Below, one piece after another: positions 1-7,889 of a stretch of 64,000 bases of DNA. Position 1 is the stretch's first letter; every line of letters begins with the position of its first letter. Both the position numbers and the translations under genes were made by a program. Location of the stretch: positions 558,001 through 622,000 of the forward strand of contig JAHCKM010000004.1 of assembly GCA_026125795.1 (NCBI GenBank). Reading direction: 5' to 3'. The DNA comes from Burkholderiaceae bacterium (GTDB lineage Bacteria; Pseudomonadota; Gammaproteobacteria; Burkholderiales; Burkholderiaceae_C). Below the pieces are notes generated by a model. The model was not told the DNA's origin. It was given only the letters and a program-made list of their open reading frames with translations, and ran no database searches.

Positions 1-60
1 CTGCGGCAGTTCGAGCCGTTGCCCGCCGCCGAGCGCAAGACGGAAGGAGCCATGCCATGA
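1..60 (+). CDS. 3' end of a probable nitrite reductase large subunit (NirB), partial
   Basis: An open frame enters the window at base 1 and ends at the TGA at 58-60, encoding the C-terminal 19 residues LRQFEPLPAAERKTEGAMP. The stop overlaps the ATG of the next gene (ATGA), a layout typical of translationally coupled genes. The neighbour is a NirD-type subunit, so the upstream gene is most likely the NADH-dependent siroheme nitrite reductase large subunit NirB. That identity rests on context only; the visible tail carries no diagnostic motif. Confidence 0.5.
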   Translation: MRQFEPLPAAERKTEGAMP

Positions 61-437
61 CCGAGTGGGTGAATGTCTGCAGCGTCGACGACATCGCGCC
101 GCTCGGCTCGCGGCGCGTCGCGCGCGAGCGCGGCATCGCGGTGGCGCTGTTTCGCACCGCCGACGACCGGGTGTTCGCGCTGCTCGACCGCTGCCCGCAC
201 AAGGGCGGTCCCTTGAGCCAGGGCATCGTGTTCGGCGACAGCGTCGCCTGTCCGCTGCACAACTGGACGATCGCTCTTGCCGACGGCCAGGCGAAGGCAC
301 CCGATCACGGGTGCACCGTGCCATTCGCCTGCAAGGTCGAAGGCGGCGACGTGTTCCTCGATGTCGGCGAGTTGGCCACGCGAGCGGTCGATCTCGCGCC
401 GCCGGTGGCCGGACCGCGCGTGCGCGAGCACTGCTGA
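57..437 (+). CDS. nirD: Nitrite reductase small subunit NirD, Rieske-type
   Basis: A 126-residue Rieske-fold protein expected to partner NirB in cytoplasmic NADH-dependent reduction of nitrite to ammonium. It has a complete set of [2Fe-2S] ligands: C46-P-H48 followed by C65-P-L-H68, with the segment CPHKGGPLSQG and then CPLHNW. Some NirD proteins have lost these ligands; this one keeps them. The ATG at 57 overlaps the stop of the upstream frame, and GGAGCC sits just ahead as a ribosome binding site. It is followed after 23 bases by a NasA-type nitrate reductase, consistent with a nitrate-to-ammonium assimilation operon. A general Rieske ferredoxin role is possible but less likely in this context. 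Confidence 0.88.
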   Translation: MTEWVNVCSVDDIAPLGSRRVARERGIAVALFRTADDRVFALLDRCPHKGGPLSQGIVFGDSVACPLHNWTIALADGQAKAPDHGCTVPFACKVEGGDVFLDVGELATRAVDLAPPVAGPRVREHC

Positions 438-460
438 TCGACCCAGGGAGCGCAAACAAG

Positions 461-2713
461 ATGATCTTCGGACGCCGCGGTCGCAAGCCGATCCGCATCC
501 CGGTCAAGGCCGTCGAGCAGTGGAAGTACACCACGTGCAACTACTGCTCCACCGGCTGCGCGATCGAGATCGGGCTCGATGCGCAGGGGCGCATTGTCAC
601 CAGCCGCGGCCATGCCGGCGCCGACGTCAACCGCGGCAAGCTGTGCATCAAGGGCCTGCTCGAGCACGAGCTGTTCGATTCACCGGGCCGCGGCAAGGTG
701 CCGCTGATGCGCAACAAGGCGCACGAGACCTTTGCGCCGGCGAGCTGGGACGCCGCGCTCGACCGCAGCGCCGCCGAGATCAAGCGCATCCAGGCGCAAT
801 ACGGACGCGATGCGTTCGCGGTGGTCTCGACAGGACAGCTTCTCACCGAAGAGTTCTACACGCTGGGCAAGCTGGTGCGCGGCCAGATCGGCACCAACAA
901 CTACGACGGCAACACCACGCTGTGCATGGCATCAGCCGTGTCGGGCTACAAGCGCAGCTTCGGCAGCGACGGGCCGCCGGGCTGCTACGAGGACTTCGAG
1001 CACACGCACTGCCTGATGGCCTTTGGCTCCAACCTGCCGGAGCAGCACCCCATCATCTACTGGCGCCTGAAGGAGGCACTGGAGAAGCGCAAGTTCCCCG
1101 TCATCGTGGTCGACCCGCGCGTCACGATGCTGGCGCAGTTCGCCGACATCCATCTGCCGATCACGCCGGGCACCGACGTCGTGCTGCTCAACGCGATGCT
1201 GCACGTGATCTTCAAGGACGGTCTGGAGGATCGCGCGTACATCGAGCAGCACACGCAGGGCATCGAGGCGCTGCGCGCGCTGGTGATGAGCAGCGACTAC
1301 GACCCGGTGCACGCACAACACGTGTGCGGCATCGACGAAGACCGCATCCGGCAGGTGGCGCGCCTGTATGCCAACGCGCCGGCCGCCATGAGCATCTGGA
1401 CGATGGGCATCAACCAGTCCACGCACGGCTCGGATGGCGTGGTGGGCATCAACAACCTCAACCTCGTCACCGGCAACATCGGCAAGCCCGGCGGCACGAG
1501 CCTGTCGATCACCGGGCAGTGCAACGCGATGGGCACGCGCGAATGGTCGTCGTGCTCCGGTTTGCCTGGCTATCGGGCGCTGGAGAAGGAGAAGGACCGC
1601 AAGACGGTGGCCGAGTTCTGGGGCGTCGACGAAAGCTTCTTCCCCAAGAAGCGGGGCATGACGCAGACCGATATCTTCCCGGCCATCGAAGACGGCCGCA
1701 TCAAGGGCCTGTGGCTGGTGGCCACCAACCCGATGACCTCGATGCCCAACCAGCCGCGCATCCGCAAGGCGATGGAACAGCTCGAGTTCCTGGTGGTGCA
1801 GGACGTCTACGAGGACGTCGAGAGCAACGAGTACGCGCACGTCTACTTGCCCGCCGCGGTGTGGGCCGAGAAGGAAGGCTGCCACACCAACACCGAGCGT
1901 CGCGTCAACCTGACGCGCAACGTGTTGAAGCCCTATGCCGACTCCAAGCCCGACTTCTGGATCTTCAAGGAGATGGCCAAGCGCTTCGAGGACCGCCACA
2001 AGATCCACTTTGCCGACCGACCCGAGGGCGCGTTCGAGGAGATGAAGCTGCTGTCGGTCGGCGCCGGCCGCACGCTCGACATCTCGGGCATGAGCTACGA
2101 CCGCATCGAGGCGGCGCGCGGAATCCAGTGGCCGTACAGCGCCGAACGGGCCGCGGCCGACGAAGCGCGTGTCGGCCCGGCCGGCGCGTTGGAGATGAAG
2201 CAGCGCCAGGACTTCAAAGGCAATCCGCGCCTGTACACCGACGGCGTGTTCCAGACCGACACCGGACGCGCCAATCTGATCGCGCTGCCGTTCATCGACA
2301 ACAACGAGCGGCCCGATGCCGAGTACCCGTTCTGGCTCAACTCGGGGCGCGTGGTCGAGCACTTTCACACCCGCACGCGCACCGGAAAGATCGGCAACTG
2401 CAACAAGTTCAGCCCGACGCCGTACATGGAGATGAACCCCGACGCGGCCGACGAGCTCGGCGTGGCGCACGGCGCCTACGTGCGCGTGGTGAGCCGGCGC
2501 GGCGATGCGGTGGTGATGGTGCAGTGCACGCACCGCGTGCCGCGCGACATGCTGTTCATCCCGTTCCACTTCCACGACTGCGTCAACCGCCTGACGCTCG
2601 GCCTGCTCGATCCGTACTCGCGCCAGCCCGCCTTCAAGCAGAACGCCGCGCGCGTCGAGAAGATCGATCAGCGCGAGGCGGCGCGCCTCAACCTCGAACG
2701 GCGCGCGTTCTGA
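461..2713 (+). CDS. nasA: Molybdopterin nitrate reductase catalytic subunit, NasA/NapA type
   Basis: A 750-residue molybdopterin oxidoreductase, probably the assimilatory nitrate reductase. The N-terminal [4Fe-4S] site is C26-x2-C29-x3-C33 with C62 in GKLCIKG. The predicted molybdenum ligand is C155 in CMASAVSGYKRSFG, a segment typical of NapA/NasA; DMSO reductases have Ser there. It starts MIFGRRGRKPIRIPVK and has no Tat signal, so it should act in the cytoplasm. The ATG at 461 is chosen because upstream frame sequence only shadows nirD. Typical NasA proteins are longer (about 850-900 residues) with an extra C-terminal domain missing here. The next genes encode a chlorite dismutase and a DmsBC-like fusion, suggesting quinol rather than ferredoxin or NADH as electron donor. 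Formate dehydrogenase is the main alternative. Confidence 0.82.
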   Translation: MIFGRRGRKPIRIPVKAVEQWKYTTCNYCSTGCAIEIGLDAQGRIVTSRGHAGADVNRGKLCIKGLLEHELFDSPGRGKVPLMRNKAHETFAPASWDAALDRSAAEIKRIQAQYGRDAFAVVSTGQLLTEEFYTLGKLVRGQIGTNNYDGNTTLCMASAVSGYKRSFGSDGPPGCYEDFEHTHCLMAFGSNLPEQHPIIYWRLKEALEKRKFPVIVVDPRVTMLAQFADIHLPITPGTDVVLLNAMLHVIFKDGLEDRAYIEQHTQGIEALRALVMSSDYDPVHAQHVCGIDEDRIRQVARLYANAPAAMSIWTMGINQSTHGSDGVVGINNLNLVTGNIGKPGGTSLSITGQCNAMGTREWSSCSGLPGYRALEKEKDRKTVAEFWGVDESFFPKKRGMTQTDIFPAIEDGRIKGLWLVATNPMTSMPNQPRIRKAMEQLEFLVVQDVYEDVESNEYAHVYLPAAVWAEKEGCHTNTERRVNLTRNVLKPYADSKPDFWIFKEMAKRFEDRHKIHFADRPEGAFEEMKLLSVGAGRTLDISGMSYDRIEAARGIQWPYSAERAAADEARVGPAGALEMKQRQDFKGNPRLYTDGVFQTDTGRANLIALPFIDNNERPDAEYPFWLNSGRVVEHFHTRTRTGKIGNCNKFSPTPYMEMNPDAADELGVAHGAYVRVVSRRGDAVVMVQCTHRVPRDMLFIPFHFHDCVNRLTLGLLDPYSRQPAFKQNAARVEKIDQREAARLNLERRAF

Positions 2714-2715
2714 CG

Positions 2716-3267
2716 ATGAACACCGCGGCGCGTCTGTTCCACTTCCTCGGGGGCGAGGCCGGGCCCTGGCGTGTGATCGCGCAGCAAGCGGTCGTCGGCG
2801 CGCCGCTCGCGCCGGTGGAACACGTGGCGGTGAGCCCCACGCCAGATTCAGCCTGCGGCTGGGTGTTGCGCGGCATCACCAGCAACGAGCGTTATGTCGA
2901 GCGAGGCGAGAAGGAGGCGCTCGTCGCACGTCAGCAAAGCCTGGGACGGCCGCAATCCACGCGCGCTGCGCTGATCCCGCTACGCAAGAGCGCGGCTTGG
3001 TGGGCACTGACGCAGGACGAGCGGCGCGACGTGTTCGAAGCGCGCTCGCGCCATATCGAGACCGGACTGCGCTATCTGCCTGCTGTGGCAAGGCGGTTGC
3101 ACCACTGCCGCGATCTGGGGCCGGACGAGCCCTTCGACTTCATCACCTGGTTCGAGTACGCGCCGGTCGACGAACCGGAATTCGACGAGTTGCTGCAAGC
3201 ACTTCGTGCCACGCCCGAATGGGCTTTTGTGGAGCGCGAGGTGGACATCCGCCTTGCCGCTTTGTGA
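2716..3267 (+). CDS. cld: Chlorite dismutase, short (clade 2) type
   Basis: A 183-residue heme enzyme predicted to convert chlorite to chloride and dioxygen. Length and sequence match the short dimeric chlorite dismutase characterised from Nitrobacter winogradskyi: shared segments include RAALIPLRKSAAWW, LTWFEYAP-like FITWFEYAP and VEREVDIRL. The expected proximal heme ligand is H113 and the distal catalytic arginine R126 (AVARRL); these line up with H114 and R127 of the Nitrobacter enzyme. It begins two bases after the nitrate reductase stop and ends 11 bases before the iron-sulfur/membrane subunit gene, so it is embedded inside the reductase operon. The likely job is removing chlorite made when nitrate reductase acts on chlorate. 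No signal peptide is seen, so it should be cytoplasmic. Confidence 0.9.
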   Translation: MNTAARLFHFLGGEAGPWRVIAQQAVVGAPLAPVEHVAVSPTPDSACGWVLRGITSNERYVERGEKEALVARQQSLGRPQSTRAALIPLRKSAAWWALTQDERRDVFEARSRHIETGLRYLPAVARRLHHCRDLGPDEPFDFITWFEYAPVDEPEFDELLQALRATPEWAFVEREVDIRLAAL

Positions 3268-3278
3268 CGGACGGGCCC

Positions 3279-5249
3279 ATGCTGAACATCAAGCTCAACC
3301 CACTCACCGGCGAGGCCTTCATCCAGGATGCGCCCGCGGCACCGCCGGCACGGCCGTTGTGGGAGCCGCGCACCGAGGAGCAGCCGTACGCGCTGCTGCC
3401 TGAAACGCCGCTGCCGGAGCGCAACCGCTACGGCCAGAAGATCGATCTCATCGAGCACACCGAGGGCCAGTTCCAGCCCGGCCGCTCGATGTACATCAAC
3501 GACAACCCGGCGGTCGGCTCCAACCCCAACCGCAACAAGCAGCACGGCTTTTATTTCACCGCCGACAACTGCATCGGCTGCCACGCCTGCGAAGCCGCCT
3601 GCAGCGAGAAGAACGAGAACCCGCCGCACCTGGCGTTCCGCTCGGTGGGTTATGTCGAGGGCGGCAGCTTCCCCGACTTCAAGCGCCTCAACATCTCGAT
3701 GGCGTGCAACCACTGCGACGATCCGGTGTGTCTGAAGGGTTGCCCGACACGCGCCTACACCAAGCACACCGAGTACGGCGCCGTGCTGCAGGACCCGGAG
3801 ACCTGCTTCGGCTGCGGCTACTGCACCTGGGTGTGCCCGTACAACGCGCCGCAGCTCGACCCGGTGAAGGGCCAGGTCAGCAAGTGCAACATGTGCGTGG
3901 ACCGGCTCGAGGTGGGCCTGAAGCCGGCGTGCGTGGCCGCCTGCGTCGGCAATGCGCTCGATTTCGGCGTGATCGAGACCGTGCCCGAGCGGCGCGAGCA
4001 GGCCAAGGTGGAGATCCCGGGCTTTCCGTCGCCGGAGATCACCAAGCCCAACATCCGTTTCCAGCAGATCAAGCAGCTGCCCGACGAGATGAAGCGCACC
4101 GACTCGATGCCGGTGAAGTACCACCGCGACGAGGACGGCCGCTACCGCACCGCAGTGGACCAAAAGCGCGGCAAGGACGCGCAGTGGAACTGGAAGCGGC
4201 TGTCGTCGCGCGAGAACCCGCTGGTGCTGTTCACGCTCGCCGCGCAGGCCGCGGCCGGCGCGTTCGCGCTGCAGTTCGGCGGCGCGCTGGCCGGCATTGC
4301 GGGTTTCACCGCGTTCGCGCAATCGCCGCTGTACGCGACGCTGGCGATCGTCAACTTCATGCTGGTGGCGTTCGGCCTGTTCATGTCGACGATGCACCTG
4401 GGCAAGCCGCAGCGCTTTTATCGCGGCTTCAACAACCTGCGCCACTCGCCGGTGTCGCGCGAGGGTCTGGGCATTGCCGTCTTCATTGGCGGCCTCGGGC
4501 TGCACATCCTGGCCAGCCTGCCCGGCAACGCCTGGTTCCAGGCGCTGTCGCGCGCGCTGTCCGGCGCTGACATCGGCGCGCTCGCGGCCACGTCGGCGGT
4601 GCGCGTGCTGGGCGTCGGCTCCGGCGTGCTCGCGCTGCTCGGGGCCGGCGCGGGGCTGTACTACATGAACCGCTGCTATCGCATCCCGGCGCGGCCGTTC
4701 TGGAACCACTGGCAGGTGGCCACCGCATTCGGTGGCAGCGTGCTCGCGCTCGGATCGTTGCTCGCCGGCGCGGTGGTGCTCGGCACCTTGGCCGCGCTCG
4801 ATGCACCGCGCGACACCGCCGCACTGGTGTTCGGCGCGCTGTTGAGCGCGGGGCTTGCGATCGAAGGCATCGGCCACGTCGCGCATGCCAAGGCAATGGG
4901 CACGGCCGCGCACGAGGGCGGCGCGTCGTACTACATCCAGTCGACGACCTTCGGCAAGACCTACACGCTGCGCAACACGCTGCTCGGTGCCAATCTGCTG
5001 CTGGCCTTGTGTCTGCTGACCGTGCTGGCGGTCGACGGCGCCAGCGCGTACACGCTGGCCGGCTGGGCGCTGGTGGGAGCGGTCACCGTCTTCACCAGCC
5101 TGATCGGCCGTGCGCTGTTCTACGTGCTGGTGCTGCCCACCACGATGCCTGGCGCGTTCTTCTGGAAGAACAAGGGCTTCGAGGAGCACGCGCGCCAGAT
5201 CGGACTGGCGCGTCTGCCGCAGGTGGGGGTGGCGCCGCTGCGGCATTAG
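3279..5249 (+). CDS. Fused iron-sulfur (DmsB-like) and membrane anchor (DmsC-like) subunit
   Basis: A 656-residue fusion. Residues about 90-230 form a ferredoxin-like subunit with sixteen cysteines in four groups: C98/C101/C104/C108, C143/C146/C151/C155, C176/C179/C182/C186 and C203/C206/C218/C222, enough for four [4Fe-4S] clusters. From about residue 313 the protein becomes a polytopic membrane domain with roughly eight helices, resembling the DmsC/YnfH quinol-oxidising anchor. In most relatives these are two separate proteins. It follows the nitrate reductase and chlorite dismutase genes closely, so it is inferred to pass electrons from membrane quinol to the cytoplasmic NasA-type subunit. 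The start at ATG 3279 lies 11 bases after cld. Partnering with a different molybdoenzyme cannot be excluded. Confidence 0.85.
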   Translation: MLNIKLNPLTGEAFIQDAPAAPPARPLWEPRTEEQPYALLPETPLPERNRYGQKIDLIEHTEGQFQPGRSMYINDNPAVGSNPNRNKQHGFYFTADNCIGCHACEAACSEKNENPPHLAFRSVGYVEGGSFPDFKRLNISMACNHCDDPVCLKGCPTRAYTKHTEYGAVLQDPETCFGCGYCTWVCPYNAPQLDPVKGQVSKCNMCVDRLEVGLKPACVAACVGNALDFGVIETVPERREQAKVEIPGFPSPEITKPNIRFQQIKQLPDEMKRTDSMPVKYHRDEDGRYRTAVDQKRGKDAQWNWKRLSSRENPLVLFTLAAQAAAGAFALQFGGALAGIAGFTAFAQSPLYATLAIVNFMLVAFGLFMSTMHLGKPQRFYRGFNNLRHSPVSREGLGIAVFIGGLGLHILASLPGNAWFQALSRALSGADIGALAATSAVRVLGVGSGVLALLGAGAGLYYMNRCYRIPARPFWNHWQVATAFGGSVLALGSLLAGAVVLGTLAALDAPRDTAALVFGALLSAGLAIEGIGHVAHAKAMGTAAHEGGASYYIQSTTFGKTYTLRNTLLGANLLLALCLLTVLAVDGASAYTLAGWALVGAVTVFTSLIGRALFYVLVLPTTMPGAFFWKNKGFEEHARQIGLARLPQVGVAPLRH

Positions 5250-5350
5250 CGGCATAACGGCGAACCCGGGTCGGGCGCCACGGCACGTCGCCGCGGCGCC
5301 GTCGGTACCCGGCAACCTGGGGGCGTGTCTCCGAGGCACGCTTCATCGCC

Positions 5351-6613
5351 ATGAAGACCTGCCGCGCCTTCGCCTTCGCGTCATCCCTTGCCTGTGTCGC
5401 GGTTGCTGCCGGCGCGCAGCCCAAGCAGGAAGTCAAACCGCCGCAGGCCCAGGCCTGGATCGACGTGGCCACCTTCTCGGGCCTGGGCCTGCCGATGGGC
5501 GGGCCGGGCGGCGCGGGTGGACCGGGCAGCGGCAGCCCGATGGGTGCGCTCGGCGGGCTGTTCGGCGGCGGCACCAACAAGGTCAGCTTCCTGATGACGC
5601 AGTCCGGCGGTGCCGGGCGCTTCGTGGACACGACGTTGATGACGCGGCGCAATGCCCAGCTCGCCGAGGCCACGCAGAACGTGCCGCCGGCCTTTCTCAG
5701 CCCGGCGCTCAAGCTCCTCGCCCCGCGCGAAGCCGCGCCGGCCCCACGCGAGACCGACGACGAGGTGGTTCAGGATCCGCCGAAGCCGCAGGGCAGGATC
5801 TCGTTGTACTGGGGTTGCGGCGACACGGTGCGCGCCGGCCAGCCGCGTGTGGTGGATCTGGCCAACGCCAGTCCGGCCGATCTGGCACAGGTGTTCCAGG
5901 CGCGCCGCGCGACGCAACGCGGTGCGCATGCCGCGAACGGACGTCCGCACTGGCCCAATCCGACCGATGCTCGCGCGGTGCCCGACGGCGCGTCGCTCGT
6001 GGGCGCGCATGAGTTCGTCGGCAACGGCGTGCCCGAGGGCTTCCGCTTCAGCGTGCCCGCCGCGCAGGACCTGATGCCGCCGCTGCAACTGCAGCAACTC
6101 GACCAGGACGGCGCGCTCGCGCTCAACTGGACCGCACCGCCGAACGCGCGCGCCTTCTTCGTCGCCGCGATCGCCGCGCGCAGCCAGAACGACATGGTGA
6201 TCTGGACATCGAGCGAACTGCCCGACCTGGGCATGGGCCTGATCGACTACCAGACCAACGCCGCGGTCGACCGCTGGCTGCGCGACAAGGTGCTGCTGCC
6301 GCCCGGCGCCACGCGCTGCACGGTCCCCAAGGGCGTGCTTGCCGAGGGCGCGATGCTGCGTGCGATCGCGTACGGCCACGAGCTGAACCTCGCGCATCCG
6401 CCGCGCCCGACCGACCCCAAGTTGCCATGGGAACCCGAATGGGCGGTCAAGGTTCGTGTCAAGTCGGTGGCCTCGGCGATGGTCGGAATGCCGTCGATGG
6501 AGTCAATGCCGCGCGGCGGCACGCAGGAGGCGAAAGACGCCGAGCCGGCCGAGAAGAAGGACGCGAAGAAGCCCAGCGCGATGGATCTGCTGCGCGGCGT
6601 GATCGGGCGCTGA
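5351..6613 (+). CDS. Secreted protein of unknown function, Gly-rich N-terminus
   Basis: A 420-residue protein I do not recognise. The N-terminus MKTCRAFAFASSLACVAVAAGAQ is a clear Sec signal peptide, with probable cleavage after AGA at about residue 22. Residues 47-76 are rich in glycine and methionine or proline (GLPMGGPGGAGGPGSGSP). The centre and C-terminal half look globular, and the last 50 residues are charged and lysine-rich (EPAEKKDAKKPSAMD). No catalytic motif or lipobox was seen. It lies 101 bases downstream of the nitrate operon on the same strand and is convergent with the minus-strand run that follows. The gap before it has no strong ribosome binding site but holds a GC-rich inverted sequence (CCGGGT...ACCCGG). 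Confidence 0.7.
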   Translation: MKTCRAFAFASSLACVAVAAGAQPKQEVKPPQAQAWIDVATFSGLGLPMGGPGGAGGPGSGSPMGALGGLFGGGTNKVSFLMTQSGGAGRFVDTTLMTRRNAQLAEATQNVPPAFLSPALKLLAPREAAPAPRETDDEVVQDPPKPQGRISLYWGCGDTVRAGQPRVVDLANASPADLAQVFQARRATQRGAHAANGRPHWPNPTDARAVPDGASLVGAHEFVGNGVPEGFRFSVPAAQDLMPPLQLQQLDQDGALALNWTAPPNARAFFVAAIAARSQNDMVIWTSSELPDLGMGLIDYQTNAAVDRWLRDKVLLPPGATRCTVPKGVLAEGAMLRAIAYGHELNLAHPPRPTDPKLPWEPEWAVKVRVKSVASAMVGMPSMESMPRGGTQEAKDAEPAEKKDAKKPSAMDLLRGVIGR

Positions 6614-6645
6614 GCCGGCGCCGGAACGGGCACGCGGGCGGCGGT

Positions 6646-6858
6646 TCAGTGGCCGCCGGCCACCTTCTCGCCAGCCTTGAGCCGGTATTCGGTGCCGCAG
6701 TACGGGCAACGCCCCGAACCCTGCACGCTCAGGTCAAGGAACACCCGGGGATGGTTGCTCCACAGGGGCATCTTGGGGTTCGGGCAGAACACCACGCCCG
6801 GACCCTGCAGGTCCTTGGCGGCCACCTCGACGATCGATTTGTTCGGGTCGGCACTCAT
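6646..6858 (-). CDS. Small CHCC zinc-finger protein
   Basis: A 70-residue protein of the zinc-finger family related to the mitochondrial complex I subunit NDUFS6 (zf-CHCC). The metal site is visible as FCPNPKMPLWSNHPRVFLDL followed by GRCPYCGTEYRL, giving a Cys-His-Cys-Cys ligand set. The start MSADPNKS at 6858 is preferred over a longer frame whose first residues are GC-rich and unconserved in style. In Burkholderiales such genes commonly sit next to ilvE, as here (70 bases downstream of it). The biochemical role is not known. Confidence 0.85.
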   Translation of the reverse strand: MSADPNKSIVEVAAKDLQGPGVVFCPNPKMPLWSNHPRVFLDLSVQGSGRCPYCGTEYRLKAGEKVAGGH

Positions 6859-6899
6859 GCATGCACCCTTGGCGCTTCGCGCCGTCCTGCCGAGCGGCA

Positions 6900-6932
6900 A
6901 TGAGCCCCTTCGGGCAGCCGTGTGGGGCTCAT
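6900..6932 (-). terminator. Hairpin overlapping the ilvE stop codon
   Basis: A perfect nine-base inverted repeat, ATGAGCCCC at 6900-6908 and GGGGCTCAT at 6924-6932, with a 15-base loop. The ilvE stop (6929-6931) is part of the stem. There is no strong T-run, so it may stabilise the 3' end or partly terminate before the zinc-finger gene. The same TGAGCC-type stem recurs at the ends of two other genes in the window. Confidence 0.55.
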
Positions 6933-7855
6933 ACCGCAGTCAGCCACTCGGCGTACTTGGGATTGCGTCCGTTGACGATGTCGAAGAACGCGTTCTGGAT
7001 CTTGGTGGTCAGCGGGCCCCGTGCGCCCTCGCCGAGCGTGACGCGGTCGTACTCTCGGATCGGCGTCACCTCGGCCGCGGTGCCGGTGAAGAACGCCTCG
7101 TCGGCGATGTAGACCTCGTCGCGCGTGATGCGCTTCTCGACGATCTTCAAGCCAAGGTCGGCGCAGATCGAGAAGACGGTGTTGCGCGTGATGCCGTTGA
7201 GCGCGCCGGCCGACAGATCCGGTGTGTACACCACGCCGCCCTTGATGACGAACAGGTTCTCGCCCGCGCCCTCGCTGACGAAGCCGGCCGAGTCGAGCAG
7301 CATCGCTTCGTCGTAGCCGTCTTCCGTGGCCTCCAGGTTTGCCAGGATCGAGTTGGTGTAGTTGCTCACCGCCTTGGCCTGCGTCATCGTGATGTTGACG
7401 TGGTGGCGCGTGTAGCTCGAGGTCTTGACGCGGATGCCCTTCTTCAAACCTTCTTCGCCCAGGTAGGCACCCCACGGCCAGGCCGCGATCATCAGGTGGA
7501 TGGTGTTGCCCTTGGGGCTGACGCCGAGCTTCTGGTCGCCGATCCAGGTGAGCGGGCGCAGGTAACAGCTGTCGAGCTGGTTGACGCGCACCACCTCGCG
7601 CTGCGCGTCGCACACCTGCTCGAAGCTGTAAGGGATCTTCATGCGCAGGATCTTGGCCGAGTTGAACAGCCGCTCCGTGTGCTCGCGCAACCGGAAGATC
7701 GCGGTCTTGCCGGCGGCCGTCTTGTACGCGCGCACGCCTTCGAACGCGCCGCAGCCGTAGTGCAGCGTGTGCGTCAGCACGTGGATCTTGGCGTCGCGCC
7801 AGTCGACCAGCTGGCCGTCGAACCAGATCTTGCCGTCGCGGTCGGACATCGACAT
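6929..7855 (-). CDS. ilvE: Branched-chain amino acid aminotransferase
   Basis: A 308-residue fold-type IV PLP aminotransferase for the last step of leucine, isoleucine and valine synthesis (and first step of their breakdown). The PLP lysine is predicted at K161 in TQAKAVSNYTNS, followed by the family signature DEAMLLDSAGFVSEGAGENLF-like block. Length is normal for bacterial IlvE. ATG 7855 and a second ATG two codons later are both possible; a GGAAG ribosome binding site lies just upstream. It follows the YegD-like chaperone gene after 34 bases and precedes the zinc-finger gene, probably in one transcript. Confidence 0.95.
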   Translation of the reverse strand: MSMSDRDGKIWFDGQLVDWRDAKIHVLTHTLHYGCGAFEGVRAYKTAAGKTAIFRLREHTERLFNSAKILRMKIPYSFEQVCDAQREVVRVNQLDSCYLRPLTWIGDQKLGVSPKGNTIHLMIAAWPWGAYLGEEGLKKGIRVKTSSYTRHHVNITMTQAKAVSNYTNSILANLEATEDGYDEAMLLDSAGFVSEGAGENLFVIKGGVVYTPDLSAGALNGITRNTVFSICADLGLKIVEKRITRDEVYIADEAFFTGTAAEVTPIREYDRVTLGEGARGPLTTKIQNAFFDIVNGRNPKYAEWLTAV

Positions 7856-7889
7856 GGGACTTCCTTCGCGGGTGATGCGGACGGTGATT

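Noticed and set aside
932-2575. 547-residue open frame on the minus strand across the nitrate reductase gene
   Set aside because: It is a shadow frame of GC-rich coding sequence: His/Arg/Val-rich, no motifs, and fully inside a strongly supported gene.
461-2713. DMSO or TMAO reductase because of the DmsBC-like neighbour
   Set aside because: Those enzymes have a serine molybdenum ligand and a Tat signal; here the ligand position is C155 in a NapA/NasA-type CMAS motif and no signal is present.
2716-3267. HemQ (coproheme decarboxylase), a relative of chlorite dismutase
   Set aside because: The distal arginine R126 and short clade 2 length match chlorite dismutases, and the context is nitrate reduction, not heme synthesis.
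3072-5339. 755-residue minus-strand frame opposite the DmsBC-like fusion
   Set aside because: Low-complexity Arg/His/Gln/Ala composition with no recognisable domain; mirror of a real gene.
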